Shown: positions 21,725-35,542, counted from the stretch's first letter. The stretch: 64,000 bases of DNA from Kingdonia uniflora (GCA_014058105.1 JACGCM010002202.1:62001-126000), one strand, 5' to 3'. Translations and numbers: made by a program. The notes: generated by a model not told the origin, from the letters alone.

Positions 21725-22050
21725 GTGCTGCTAGAAACAATCTTTTGCAACGCTTAGAGCGTGGTTAAGAGTGATCCTTCAGCAATGTTGGAGGGTGCTG
21801 CTATAAACAATCTTTTGCAACGCTTAGAGTGTGGTTAAAAGTGAGCCTTCAGCAATGTAATGTTGGAGGGTGCTGCTATAAACAATCTTTTGCAACGCTT
21901 AGAGCGCGGCTAAAAGTGATTCTTTAGCAACGCTGGAGGGTGGTGCTAGAAACAATCTTTTGCAACGCTTAGAACTGGTTAAAAGTGATCCTTTAGCAAC
22001 GTTGGAGGGTGCTGCTAGAAACAATCTTTTGCAACGCCATTCGTTGTAAA
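21725..22050. repeat. Five CACTA subterminal tandem repeats of about 70 bp
   Basis: Units start at 21725, 21795, 21870, 21940 and 22009. Each opens with GTGCTGCTA or GTGGTGCTA, followed by AACAATCTTTTGCAACGC and a CAGCAATGTTGGAGG-like tail. Subterminal arrays of this kind are the usual binding sites for TnpA in CACTA elements. The fifth unit is incomplete and runs into further GCAACG motifs. Confidence 0.85.
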
Positions 22051-22259
22051 AGTAGCAACGTTTGAAAAATGTTTTAGCAGCGCCATATGCGTCGCAACAG
22101 TGTAGAATCTTTAGCAATGCCATTTAAATCGTTACAATTGATTTGTTGAGACCCACTTTTTTGCAGCAACTCTGCAACGCTATTGTAGGCGTCGCTATTA
22201 GTCAATAGCAACGTGGTTTGCTACTTTTAGCGACGCTATATGGCGCTACAAAAAGTCTC

Positions 22260-23135
22260 ACAATCATCGTTATCTCATCTAGTTCACTTTGCATAAGTTA
22301 GGTGACACTGACAATAAGGTTCAACGGATCACAAACTTGTTATTGACTAATAATGTCGCAAATGAATTGTCTGAGACATTCATAGGCACTATTAACATAT
22401 CATAAGTGCTATCAAGCCCAAGACCGTGCTCCCTCTAATACCTCGTTGTTTACAAGTATACATGATAAGAGGGGAGAAAAGAAAGAGGTCAATGATATGT
22501 TGTGAAATATTCATCAGTATTAGCTCTTCATGTTATATTGTTCTCAATGATGTCAAATGTCGCGCTTCAATCTACTTAGGTTCAATGAAAATTCATCCTA
22601 TCAACAATGCTTTTCTAGTCTGACTATTAATCACTTCCGTTTATAAAGACATAACAAGGAGAAAGACATAAAATCGAAGGTAAGAATAATTTTCATTCGT
22701 GAGAAAAAATGCTAGTATCTGTTGATTAAGAAAAACATTATTGTGTTCGGAAAGATGGACTTAATCTCAAGTTAGATGACTTATACATACAATCGAGAAG
22801 AAACATTTGAGAATTACGTAATCGTCGCTGAGGTAAGAAGGCTCTGCAAGCCTACAAATATGAGGTTCCAAACCACATTTAAATAGGATTAGGCATGATT
22901 AGGGTGGCACGAATCTAAGGGTTCCTAGTTTTATGGTTGCCAGAACCATAGAGTTTTTGCACAACTTCAAAACCATAGGACTGACACAAATTGGACCCTA
23001 GAAGAGAGGATTCTATCTGCACTTGGTTTCTCTTTATGTCATAAGAGTTCCTAGTTGAAAAGCAAGTTCAAGTTGGTGTAGAAGTAGGAGTAGAGTTCAA
23101 ATCCTAATAGAAAAGAAACATGTCTAAAACTCCTC
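22260..23135. other. Upstream region of the proline-rich gene
   Basis: No gene or repeat is recognised. The short frame at 22426-22623 has no family resemblance. This is probably promoter and intergenic DNA. Confidence 0.35.
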
Positions 23136-23142
23136 TATATAA
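23136..23142 (+). promoter_or_regulatory. TATA box of the proline-rich prolamin-like gene
   Basis: TATATAA lies 86 bp before the chosen ATG at 23228, a normal plant spacing. Confidence 0.55.
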
Positions 23143-23227
23143 TAAGCCTAGGCAATTTGTTTAAACCATTACTTATTTACTTAGTTACAATCATAGTTTT
23201 GAGTTTGTGTTTTTGTTTCTGGCAGCT

Positions 23228-24433
23228 ATGAGAAGAGGTATTCTGATTTTGTTGCTGGTTATTTCCTGCGCTTCACTCGGCCTAGAAGCTCGTCCAACAT
23301 CTCCTCAGTATGATCAAGAAGCTATACCTTGGTTTCTTCGTCACCGATTTCGCTGGTTCAGAAAACCATCACCTCCATTAGCCCCTCCCCCTCCAGCTCG
23401 CCATTATTTGGTTCCTCCTTCCGAGCTTCTTCCGCATCCTTTTCCTAAAGTTACCCCATTGCTTCCTATCCCTGCATCTCCAGCCCACCCTTTGCCTCCT
23501 CCTACTACTCCAAAGATCATTGCACCTCTGCCTCCAGCCCGCTCTTCTTTGCCTTCTCCTCCTCCAACTTCTAAGATCGCTACGCCTCCATCACCAGCCC
23601 GTTCTACTTTGCCTTCTCCATCTCCTACTCCTAAGATCGCTATGTTTCCGTCTCCAGCCCACCCTACGCCTCCTCCCCCTACTACTCCTAAGATTATACC
23701 TTGGTTTCGTCGTCGGTTAAGAAAACCATCACCTCCATTAGCCCCTCCCCCTCCAGCCCACCCTACTTTGCCTCCTCCCCCTACTACTCCTAAGATTATA
23801 CCTTGGTTTCGTCGTCGGTTAAGAAAACCATCACCTCCATTAGCCCCTCCCCCTCCAGCTCGCCATTATTTGGTTCCTCCTTCCGAGCTTCTTCCGCATC
23901 CTTTGCCTCCTCCTACTACTCCAAAGATCGTTGTGCCTCTGCCTCCAGCTCACCCTACTTTGCCTCCTCCCCCTACTACTCCTAAGATCGCTATGCCTCC
24001 ATCTCCAGCACGCCCTTCTTTTTCGCCTCCTCCTACTCCCAAGACCATTGTTCCTCCATCTCCAGCACGCTCTTCTTTTACTCCTCCTCCCACTCCCAAG
24101 ACCATTGTTCCTCCATCTCCAGCCCTCTCTTCTTTGCCTTCTCCTACTCCAAAGATCGATATGCCTCCAGTCGAGTATGGTATGCCAGAATTATTGCCTC
24201 CAGCTATTGAGCAATGTTGGTTGACACTTCGCAGTCCACAATCAGCAGCATGTATACCCCAGTTTCTAGAACCGATTTATGGAGGTCGTATCAGTATTAG
24301 TTCTCCGTGTTGTGCTGTGTTCAACAATCTTAGTGATTTCTGTAAATCGAATATGTTTGGGCTCCTTAGTGATTTAAATTATTCGGATCCGTTTAAACAT
24401 TATTGTAGTGTTCATAGCGGTAGCAGAACATGA
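23228..24433 (+). CDS. Proline-rich secreted protein with C-terminal prolamin-like (ECA1-type) domain
   Basis: This single exon encodes 401 aa. Residues 1 to about 22 form a signal peptide (MRRGILILLLVISCASLGL). A long proline-rich region follows (about 30-315) made of PPPTTPKI, SPARSSL and SPPLAPPPPA units, including repeated IPWFRRRLRKPSPPLAPPPP modules. The last 73 residues carry six cysteines at about 330, 342, 361, 362, 372 and 393, spaced C-C-CC-C-C, which fits the prolamin-like/ECA1 family. Members are small secreted cysteine-rich proteins often expressed in female gametophytes or seeds. The proline-rich part suggests a cell-wall, possibly hydroxyproline-glycosylated, protein. I prefer the ATG at 23228 because the signal peptide begins there; no ATG lies upstream in frame. 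A block of about 100 bp is duplicated within the gene (about 23690-23793 and 23793-23895). Confidence 0.8.
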   Translation: MRRGILILLLVISCASLGLEARPTSPQYDQEAIPWFLRHRFRWFRKPSPPLAPPPPARHYLVPPSELLPHPFPKVTPLLPIPASPAHPLPPPTTPKIIAPLPPARSSLPSPPPTSKIATPPSPARSTLPSPSPTPKIAMFPSPAHPTPPPPTTPKIIPWFRRRLRKPSPPLAPPPPAHPTLPPPPTTPKIIPWFRRRLRKPSPPLAPPPPARHYLVPPSELLPHPLPPPTTPKIVVPLPPAHPTLPPPPTTPKIAMPPSPARPSFSPPPTPKTIVPPSPARSSFTPPPTPKTIVPPSPALSSLPSPTPKIDMPPVEYGMPELLPPAIEQCWLTLRSPQSAACIPQFLEPIYGGRISISSPCCAVFNNLSDFCKSNMFGLLSDLNYSDPFKHYCSVHSGSRT

Positions 24434-24447
24434 ACTTCGTCGTTCGC

Positions 24448-24502
24448 AAAAGCAGTGCCTCATAGGATTCTTGTAAAAGCAGTGCCTCATAGGATTCTTT
24501 GT
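24448..24502. repeat. 27-bp tandem duplication in the 3' UTR
   Basis: Copies at 24448-24474 and 24475-24502 start AAAAGCAGTGCCTCATAGG and begin 15 bp after the stop codon. A partial third copy lies near 24642. AATAAG-type polyadenylation signals follow near 24570-24592. Confidence 0.85.
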
Positions 24503-25558
24503 TTATGAAGAGAGCCAGTTTAGTTATATGTAGTAGGGTTTAAATTTATCGTACTTTTAGATTTGTAATAAGTTATTTGATATTAATAAGAATCAAAGTT
24601 TCTTTAAACTCAGTATTTATTTGTTTATCACATAGGATTCTTGTAAAAGTTGTGTTTAAAGCGTGTATCCGCATGTATGATGTTTATGTAGAATCAAAGT
24701 TTAAAGCTTGGATTCAAATTTTGTAGTTAAAGAGGTGTTGCTTTTGATGGACATAAGAAACTGTTTTATGTAGTGGAAAACATCTTCAGACTCGACTTGG
24801 ATACATGTTTAGACACCGGAAGAAATCAATCTAAATCTACCATGTTTGATGCTGCAATCAATCTGAGTTTATAGATAATGTACATGCCTTTAAAAGAACT
24901 TGGCCTTTGTTGAGCTCTAATTGGATAAGCAGGCCTGATTCTAGTTGAATGGGAGTTGGGTCATGGTGGAACGTCTAATCTTTTCAGAGAAGTACATAAT
25001 TGCGCTCTGTGCTGCGGAAGATGATATATTTTTTCTGGTTGCTAATTTTGGCCTATGCAGATTCTGGATCCAGTTTCTGTACCGCTTTATAACAAGACCT
25101 TACCACCCCAAACCTCCTTTCATATCCCTTAGATGAACATAATGATATCAAAAGGGTTTGCAATTTTCCGGATTTGCAATTTTCCGGACCTATTACGTAC
25201 TTACCTAACGGTTGCAAGACTTGCTCCAAGTCTCTAACCCCAGCTGAAAGTACTTTTATCGCTCTTGATTCTAAGCATATGAACTATAGCTTTGATGTTA
25301 GTTTCGAACTAGTTTGTACCGCGAAGCAAAAACTTTATGTTTCCATGTTTCCAAGCATAGAATCACCAAAAAATATTATGAAACTCTAGGAAATCAATTT
25401 GTATATATGCAATACTTACAGTTGGCTTAAAAGACAATTGAATAATCGTTTAAAAGCTCCTATGCAATGAATTGATCAAGTCATAACATCAAATTCATAC
25501 AGAAGATTGATTCTCAAACGAAGAATTGTTTCATCCTATCAAAGGGAAAATTCAATCC
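24503..25558. other. Intergenic DNA between the prolamin-like gene and the DUF247 relic
   Basis: Nothing coding is recognised. A 16-bp direct duplication (GATTTGCAATTTTCCG) lies near 25156-25190. Confidence 0.35.
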
Positions 25559-26416
25559 ATGCCTTCATCACAATGTTGTATCTACAAAATTTCTGAGTGT
25601 CTTCGTATACTATCAGAGGACTCATATGTGCCGAAGATTGTGTCAATCGGCCCATTCCACCGAGACAAAGAAAGCTTACAAGCAATGGAAGAGCATAAAA
25701 ACCAAATATTTACTGGACTTAATACGCAACGAGTTCTTCTCCTCGTCTGGTCAAACGGAGGTCGTAGACTATACATATGGAGGCCAACTTATAGAGTGTG
25801 CCACAGAGCTTTCAAATGCTGGAATGAGATTTGAGGCAACACATATTACTGAAAGTTTATTGGACATCACATTGAGTGAAGACAGGGCTTTCAAAATCCT
25901 TCTTTCTTTTTCGACGAAACTGTCAGTTATCTTCTTGGGAACCTTATTGCCTTGGAGCAGTGTGATAGCGACTATGCCTCTTTGATCTCATCTTACGTAG
26001 TTCTTCTTGACGCTCTCATCAGCACGTTAAAGGATGTTAGGTTACTCCGTCGAGAAGGAATCATCGACAGTGTCTTGAGAAACGACGAAGAGATAGTTTT
26101 TATTATAAAAAGACTCTGCAAGGGGTTCACAGTCACGAAATTCTACTATCCTGAGCTACGCAGCAGAGCAAATGCATATTATCGAACAGGATGGAATAAA
26201 TGGTGAACGGACCTGAAGCGTGATTATATCAATACCTTAAGGTGTGACTATTTCAAGAGTCTGTGGGCATTCATATCTTTCATCGCCGCTACTGTACTAC
26301 TACTTCTCACCTTCACCCAAACCATGTTCTCAATCCTTTCTGGATGTTTACTTGTTTCCGATTCCAAAATCCACACACTAGCTCTTCAATGCCTTGAATC
26401 CTCTATAATTCGTTAA
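25559..26416 (+). pseudogene. DUF247 (UPF0481) family gene, frameshifted and shortened
   Basis: The ATG at 25559 opens a typical DUF247 start: CCIYKISECLRILSEDSYVP, then KIVSIGPFHRDKESLQAMEE. The frame then shifts twice. The middle survives as GGQLIECATELSNAGMRFEA and ALISTLKDVRLLRREGI, and the C-terminus as YYRTGWNKW, a stop, then KRDYINTLRCDYFKSLWAFI and a hydrophobic membrane segment (SFIAATVLLLLTFTQTMFSI). DUF247 proteins usually have 400-500 aa and one C-terminal transmembrane helix. Some act in plant self-incompatibility loci or as membrane proteins of unknown role. Here fewer than 290 codons remain, a central block is missing and stops interrupt the frame, so it is dead. Confidence 0.85.
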
Positions 26417-26489
26417 ACGGATCAGTGGAAAGTGACATAAGCGTAAACACCATCTAAGACTTCTAAAGCAAGCTAGTGATAACTTTCAT

Positions 26490-26740
26490 TTCTACAGGCC
26501 GGGAACGAACAGGGTTGCAGGTCATCTTGCGAATTCGTATCCTGGTAATTGTATGTATGTGGAGATTACCTCTAGTTCCTTTACGAAGCATCTGAGGGAA
26601 ATCAATGTGGGAGATTCTAGTGGCACTGACTTAGTTTTTATTTTATTTTTTGGTACTCCTCTCATCTTTTGTAATACAGCAGGGAGTGCTTAGCCCCCTG
26701 CTCATTTAGAGATTAATAGCCTCAATATATCTGTATTTTG
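26490..26740 (+). pseudogene. Possible LINE 3' tail (end of RNase H)
   Basis: A short frame reads RPGTNRVAGHLANSYPGN and then a hydrophobic tail. It resembles the NRVADxLAN motif near the C-terminus of plant LINE RNase H domains, followed by a non-coding 3' end. The match is short. Confidence 0.35.
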
Positions 26741-26783
26741 TTACCTTTTTATGTACCTGCATTTCAAAGATGAAGACCCTTTC

Positions 26784-27500
26784 ATGTTGAGGTTACTGCT
26801 CAAAAGCAGATTTTAAGGTTCCTGTTCGAATAGACTAATAGACTATAAGTCTATTCGATCAGAAGAGTCGGACGCTAGTGTATTCGAATAGGCTTATTGT
26901 CTATTTGAACAGAGGGGTCAGACAGACATTGGTGTATTCGAATTGACTTATTGTCTATTTGAACAGAGGGGTCAGACATTGGTGTATTCGAATATACTTA
27001 TTGTCTTTTCGAATAGACACCGTAAGTAAAGTTTATTTTAGTCGTTCGAATTGCATCGTGATGCGTACTTCGCTGACAACCTCATAGATAGTCTATAAAG
27101 CTAGGGCTTTGTCAGACTATGAAGTTAAGTAGTTCAGAGCCTCAAATGATAGAAAAGATCTAGAGAGAGAAAAATGAGAAATTAAAGAGTTTTGTTCTTC
27201 CGAGGTTTCTTGGGTTTCTTTCTAGGGTTTCTTTCCAGGGTTTCTTGCTGGAGATTATCTGTAAGGGTAAAAGTGAGGTTGAAAGATCTCTAGAACTTTT
27301 TGTAACCCTAATTTGATAATATATTCGTCGTACTTGTCGAGGGTGGTTTTGATCCTTTTGGGTTTCCACCTCAAATTGAAATCTTGTGTGTGCGATTATT
27401 GCTTAGATTTGAATATTCTGTTGTAAGAGTTATATCTTCAAGTTCTTACTTATTAATCTTGTGCTTCCACGTTGCAATTTTCCCCTAGTTTTCTAGCAAT
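26784..27500 (+). mobile_element. Copia-type LTR relic
   Basis: The segment starts TGTTGAGGTTACTG and has the layout of plant copia LTRs: an upstream repeat-rich part, then a GAGGGTGGTTTTGATCC...GGGTTTCCACC block resembling the GAGTGG...TTTTCCAC block in the LTR at 7867. No primer-binding site follows and no partner LTR is found, so it is a remnant or solo copy with uncertain ends. Confidence 0.45.
26825..27018. repeat. Tandem repeats of about 50 bp inside the LTR relic
   Basis: Units begin at about 26825, 26880, 26932 and 26982 around GTATTCGAAT...CTTATTGTCTATTTGAACAG. The inner two are nearly identical apart from a 4-bp gap. Most units carry TTCGAATAGAC-like sequence in both orientations, so they can form hairpins. 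Confidence 0.75.
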
Positions 27501-28003
27501 ACACATCCTATCTCTAAAGAGAGGAAACGTTTGAGTTTTGAGTGTGATCTGAGAGAGAAAGATTCGTCGGGTGAGATAAAATCGTTGGAAAGGCGACGAG
27601 AGCGATCATTTTCGGTGAAACGTCTGGGTAAAGCAGAAGATTGTTGTTCTTCAAGTACAGGTAGGTGATATAAAGCTCTATCTGTTTGATTTGTTGTTGT
27701 TAGTAATCTGTATGATATTAGATTTTTACCTTTTTAGATTGGGGGAAATATAAGTTTTGATAATGTAGGGATTTTGGGATTTTTAGAGTAATCGAGGAGA
27801 GGGTTTTGTAGTGTATGAGTTTTGGTATATGAATATACTGTAGAGAAATAAAATATTTGCTTGAAGAAAAAAACTTGAATTTGGAAATTGCAAAGTAAAC
27901 GTGTTGACTGGGTAGAAGGTGGGGTTATTTTTACTGTATGGAGTGTGTAATATGTAAAGTGGAGATAATGATAAATAAAAAAATTGTGTATCTGTAGGTC
28001 CAG

Positions 28004-29760
28004 TATGCATTCTAAATCTAGCATTCCTACTAGTAGATTTGTAGTATCTTCAAGTTCGGAGGAAACATCATCTTCGGAGAGAGAGTACGAGTGTAATGCC
28101 ATAGAAGAAACTGTAAATAGTATATAGATGACTGTAGATGTTGGGGAAACCAGTAAAATTAAGAAAGTGATAGATAAAGATGATAGGAAAGATAAAGATG
28201 AAGTATTTGTCATATCCCAGAGGGAGTAGATGTAGGAAAAGAATTTTTGAAAAACAAAAAGAAATTACAGGGAGAATGGGGAAGCTATCTGGAGGACCAA
28301 AGTCGCTGATTTAGGGCCTATGTCCCAGGAAAATGGGAGGAGGCGGTATACTACCAAGTCCCTTGTTTGGAGAGGTAGAAAATTGAGAGAGGGATTAGGG
28401 AGGATGTTACTCTCTCTTACTATAATGGTTTCAGGCTATCAGGCCCGAATGATAGGTTTTTATGTTACTTGAATCAAGTCGTATATGGTCTTAGAATTCC
28501 TCTGACCTTCTTTCAAAAAGGGGTCATGAATGTATTGCAGTGTTGCCCTGCCCAGCTGAATGAGAATGTATATGAGATGATAAGGGTATGTGAGGCACTG
28601 AATGAAAAATAGATGAAGGAAGGGACTGTCAAGCAGTTCGAAGCTGAAGATGTGTTGAAATTTTATAAGTGGAAATATGTCAAAGGTCGTGGTTACCTGT
28701 ATAGTGATTCATCTAGGCCAAAAAAATTTGATTTTGAATCTGCGGGTAGACCATGGATGACCACTTCGTATGGGTAGAGGGTAACTGTATGCAGGTTCCA
28801 AATGAACCAACATTCGAACTGAACCATAAATTTTATAACCTGAGTAAGTAACATTGATCAATCTTCGAATAATCGATAACATGTCTTCGAGCTGATAAAT
28901 AATGTTTTGTTCCTTGTTTTGGTAGAACCCAATCCTTCATCGGCGGCCTGATAATACCAGCTTGTTCGACTGTGTTGCTCGTGATCAGGTCGAGTCAAAG
29001 CAGGTTCTTAGAGAGCTTGGTATCCGTAGAGATAAAAGAGTAGATTTTGTGGTACCCAGAGTACAGCGGGCTCACGAGAAACGAGTTATGGCTGAGTGGA
29101 AAGCTTATTTGACCGTTGATGATGTTCTTAGTATTCCACCTCCTGCATCTCAAAATACGAAACAGACTACTCAGAGGTCAAGAAAGTCAGCTCTTCCTGC
29201 TAATGGGTGGAGGCCACAGAACAAGAAGTCGCAAAAACTGTTTCTGGGATGTGGAGGAGAGACTGAAAGTGACTGAGAAGAACTCGGCGAAGAGAAAACG
29301 GCATGAGGACGAGGGTAACTCTCGTACTAATCCTCATACTGCAGCCAAGATAAGAGAGCTGGAGCTGAAATACTGTCTGATAGCTGAGACGGATCCGAAG
29401 CAGCTCGATGACAAGTATCACGAGCATACTTTCGCGGTACGTTCTTGAAATATTTACTTGTCTTTGTATTCATACTAAAAATTGTTGCACTGAATTTGTT
29501 TATGTATTTTTGTAATGACAGCTCTCAATGCTGCTGAAGGGGGCAACGAAGTTTCTGGACAAGAGGAGCCAGGAGTTCAGGGATCTTACTGTGAAGTTTG
29601 ATGCCCAATCAACTCGTATTAAAGAGCTCGAAGCTGAGCTCGAACTAGAGAAAGATAAGAGAGTTGAAGATGCTAAAAGGGCTGCAGAAAATTATAGAGT
29701 GGTAGCGGGGCATAATGACGTCATGTCAAAATCTGTCACGACACTGAAAGTGAAAATAAA
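28004..29760 (+). pseudogene. Gypsy-type retrotransposon gag-like relic with coiled coil
   Basis: Pieces of one plus-strand gene are visible. A serine/acidic start (about 28015-28120) is followed by LSGPNDRFLCYLNQVVYGLR and then FYKWKYVKGRGYLYSDSSRP with PWMTTSYG. The last part resembles the plant domain annotated as putative gypsy-type transposase. A basic segment (28962-29276) and a charged coiled coil (29528-29700, STRIKELEAELELEKDKRVE) end it. Several stops and apparent introns break the frame. Such proteins are capsid-like products of large Ty3/gypsy elements. The end lies only about 230 bp from the ADH stop codon. Confidence 0.55.
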
Positions 29761-29993
29761 TCACTTTATCCAATTTTATTATAATTTTGGATTGAGTAAA
29801 GCTGACGTGGAGCTAAGCCGAGCTAGTAGATATAGTAGCAGAGAAAACCATGTGATTTTTATTTTTATTTTTATTTCCATTTGTTCAAAGATCAGAGAAC
29901 CAAAAAGGAATACAATACACAGAAAATCCAAAATAAAACGCCATAATCAAGCACAACTCAAATATCTCTTCGTATTCGTTCTCTTATCCATTA

Positions 29994-32496
<2,503 letters not shown>

Positions 32497-32554
32497 ATTT
32501 CTCTTCTTCTTCTTCTTCTAGATTGAGATGGTTTGTGTTTATCAGTGGGGGAGG

Positions 32555-32564
32555 TATTTATATA
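32555..32564 (-). promoter_or_regulatory. TATA box of the ADH gene
   Basis: The minus strand reads TATATAAATA, 59 bp upstream of the ATG at 32496. This suggests a 5' UTR of roughly 30 bases. Confidence 0.6.
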
Positions 32565-33017
32565 TGATAAGAGAGTGCCTTCAATTCAAAGTATAAAGTG
32601 ATTCTGTGTTCCAAGTCCAACAGGGGCCGTGGTTTTGTTTTGAGGTTGACTAAAACAAAACCACTGCTAGAGTTCCTGTATTGTTTTCCTTTGTTTTTGC
32701 TCCCAATGTATCTTAATTTGTATTTGAGCGTCGGTACACTTAAAATATTACACCTGTCACATTTTACAAGTGAACATGTCAACATGGTCAAGAGCTAAGC
32801 TCGCCCAGCCACTATCAATTTTCTCTAACCCTCAGCTTTTAAACTTTTTTTATTAGGCCTTGAATTAAACTTTTTTATTAGGCCTTGAATCCTTACTTTT
32901 AAGAGCAACTTCACCGGAAAATGCAAGTTTGGGTGTAAGCCCTGACAAGGGTCCCACAGAAAACCTAACCCACACTCGTTCTCTCCCAGCAGTGAGTTCG
33001 AGTTTTCCATGTATTCT

Positions 33018-33035
33018 TTTTACCGCGCGGTAAAA
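33018..33035. repeat. 18-bp perfect palindrome
   Basis: TTTTACCGCGCGGTAAAA is a perfect inverted repeat. The longer word at 33011-33030 recurs in inverted orientation at 37865-37884 (18 of 20 bases identical). Confidence 0.9.
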
Positions 33036-33129
33036 TGAACACCGCCGCTGCAACTATTAACATGAAATTCCCTCCAACTCGAGTCATTCTCATTTTACTT
33101 CCTCATCTATCTCAATTCGAGCATATTCT

Positions 33130-35420
33130 ATGAAAAAAAAATCAAATCTCTCTCAAAATCAAATGGAGGCGCCAGAGGGTGAACCACACCCCAGTACATT
33201 ACCTGGGTTTAGAAGGACAAGAGATCCAGAGCGAGCCATAACTCGATCGAGGTTCGGAAGGAAGAAAAAAAGAATAGAATTTGAAGATGTACAACAAATC
33301 CAAGACATACTACACCTACCCCAAGAAAACTACCCAGCCAGGTTTATTATCGGCCCCCCATACAACGTTACTCATATATATTACGCTGGCAAGGAACTTA
33401 CGACAAGTTTTGTTTACATTGTGATTTTGTTATTTTCGTTAATCAAGTGTTTGAAAAAATGCTCCAATAAACAGAATCGGGATTCAATGCGTCCACACGG
33501 CACATTTACTACGGTGATCAAAGTTTGGAAGAAGATTTTCACAATTCCGACAATAAGGGATCCCGTGGTGAAGATATTCGGGAGCTTTATGGATATACGC
33601 TTGGGTAATTCTGATAATCTGCTAATTCAGGCGCTAGCAGAGGGTTGGTGACCGACAACGCACACTTTCTGTTCCCGTGTGCGGAGATAGGGTGTGCGGA
33701 GATAGGGATCACTCCAATAGATTTCCATATGCTAACATCATTGACAATCGGCATATATCCTACACAGGTGTCGTATGACGACAACTGAAGTGCTTTATCC
33801 AACGCGAGGCAATTGCTCCCCCGTATCAAAAGTTCCAATACAAAGAGTGGGAACGTTAGCATTTCACATTTGAGAACGTACCATTACAGATGATCGGGAG
33901 AATGATATTATCATTGTTCGTGCATTTATGGTTCCAAACGGTCAACGACACCGTCCCGCTTGGATATCTCGCGGCCATGGCCGATTTGAACGAAGTTGTC
34001 GAATATGGCTGGGGTTTTGCTATTATTGCTTCCCTGTACCATGGTTTGGATACCGCAGTTACAACCGGGGGTGCCATCACCAGATTTTCTCAACTTCTTG
34101 AGGTACACTAACACTTTTTCCTAACAAGCTACAAATCAAGTATCTTCTAATAAACGTCTTAAATAGAATTTCTAATTATTTTTTATGTTGTTCCGAAATG
34201 TAGTATTTGTTCTACGAGTATTGTAGGGTTGGTCACCCTATTGTCAAGGAAGCGCTTAAGTTCACGTCCTATCTGCGCCTCAAAGCACGAGAGAAGGGGA
34301 GCATGAAAAACACAAATGACCAAGCAGAGAATTTGTTTACTCTAGGCTGATACCTCATTGACCACCAGACTATTGAGTTGATTAACTGGCAATATTAGGT
34401 GAAATCTGCGATGTTATATTTAGATGACGTTAGTACTGCGTCGCTCCTGTCCCGTAAGAGGATGTCGCTTCAAGTCTTAAATGGAAATTGTGAGTATTAC
34501 TTGGGGGATAGATATTAAAGGCAATTGACTGGCACTGCAGGTATTCCTTTGGATTATCTGCTTATCATGTCGCCACATCTTAGTATAGCAAATTTACAGG
34601 CGATGAAACAGGCCAGCTTTGTTGACTGTGACCAGTTTGTGATCGGGGAGGAATGAGAGACTTACGCCTTATACTATGCTAACCAAACTTACGAGGTAGG
34701 CCACCTGTTGATAAATTCTCAAAGGATGGTGAATATAGATCTGTTTGGACCCACTGCACTTAGGGCTGGTATTACACCCGTGGTGGTTACGTCAACATAG
34801 ATTTATAGCTTGTCCTAGGACTTTAGTTTGCCTGGCGAGGAGGAGGATCCAGACCTGGGGTAGTACATAGAGTGGACATGGAGGCGTAAGATGCTCCCCA
34901 TCCATTGCTTGAGGGACCTGCTACCCATGTCTGCCTCCTACGGCGCAGAAGAGTTATGGCACCAGACTTATGGTATGCGGTGATTCGCCTTGCAGAGTCT
35001 GCGCGGGACTCCCAGACGATCCAACAGTTGACTGATGAGCTTGCTACTTCTAACATACACATATACAATATAAACGATCAGCTATATTCCCATGTAAGTA
35101 ATTTATTTATGTATTTATTTCTTTCTTTCTTAATGCCATATTTATTTTGTCAAAATCTAAATAAACTTTCTTTGTCTTGTTCAGAACCTACATCTGAGGA
35201 AGGGGTGTGAGGTACGGGTGGTGCTGCTACCATTTGGAGGTTACACGAGGATAAGGCAAGGGACCCGTGGACATGGTCTGCGAACCAGGGCAGCCGATAG
35301 TAGCCGCAGGGGCTGGATACTGGAGATGATATTGGACCGTCTCAGTAGATATATGTGTTTTTTGATGTTTTTGTAGCCGTAATATTTTATTGTAAACATC
35401 AGTATTGAACAATTTATATT
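33130..35420 (+). pseudogene. Plant mobile domain (PMD/MAIN-like) gene, broken
   Basis: An N-terminal frame (33130-33400) with a basic RSRFGRKKKR stretch leads into pieces of an aminotransferase-like plant mobile domain: CAEIGITPIDFHMLTSLTIG, MIGRMILSLFVHLWFQTVND, LGYLAAMADLNEVVEYGWGF, TTGGAITRFSQLLE. Later pieces (34205-34800) read YEYCRVGHPIVKEALKF and SPHLSIANLQAMKQASFVD, followed by a short coiled coil (about 34975-35085). Many stops and shifts break it. PMD proteins occur both as host silencing factors (MAIN/MAIL) and inside transposable elements; the decay suggests the latter here. I could not find terminal repeats defining an element. Confidence 0.65.
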
Positions 35421-35542
35421 GTAGAATTTTGTTTCTCTATATAAGTACTTGTACGACCTGATACCCCATTTTTTTATATATAAATCAATATTAATCAATT
35501 TATTTTGAGTATTGAATTCAAATAGAAATACAATTACAATTC

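Larger units (their letters stand above)
12178..22170 (+). mobile_element. CACTA (En/Spm) transposon, decayed
   Basis: The left terminus is CACTACAACAAAAGGGGTCT (12178-12197), a canonical plant CACTA end. It is followed by subterminal motifs of the form TTGCCACGC/GGCGTTGCTA. The right end is read at about 22149-22170, where AGACCCACTTTTTTGCAGC is a degraded inverse of the left end. It is preceded by five 70-bp subterminal repeats. Similar GCAACG motifs continue to about 22260, so the exact right border is uncertain. A TnpA-like gene (14659-16671) is present but no TnpD/Transposase_21 gene is seen, so the copy should not move itself. LINE, organelle-like and captured-gene sequences fill the 3' half. 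Confidence 0.75.

Noticed and set aside
21725..22050. CRISPR-like array
   Set aside because: Repeats run head to tail without unique spacers, lie at a CACTA end, and the genome is eukaryotic.
23207..23209. GTG as start of the proline-rich gene
   Set aside because: The ATG at 23228 begins the signal peptide and lies 86 bp from the TATA box.
23520..24224. Leu- and Ser-rich frames overlapping the proline-rich gene
   Set aside because: They are shadow frames of the CCT-rich repeats in the real coding frame.
24945..25389. Two short frames between the prolamin-like gene and the DUF247 relic
   Set aside because: No recognisable domain, splice structure or repeat supports them.
27734..28213. 159-codon minus-strand frame
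   Set aside because: It is antisense to the serine/acidic start of the gag-like relic and its composition looks like complement sequence; no family resemblance.
33587..34114. Minus-strand frames over the mobile-domain region
   Set aside because: They are antisense shadows of the plus-strand PMD motifs.
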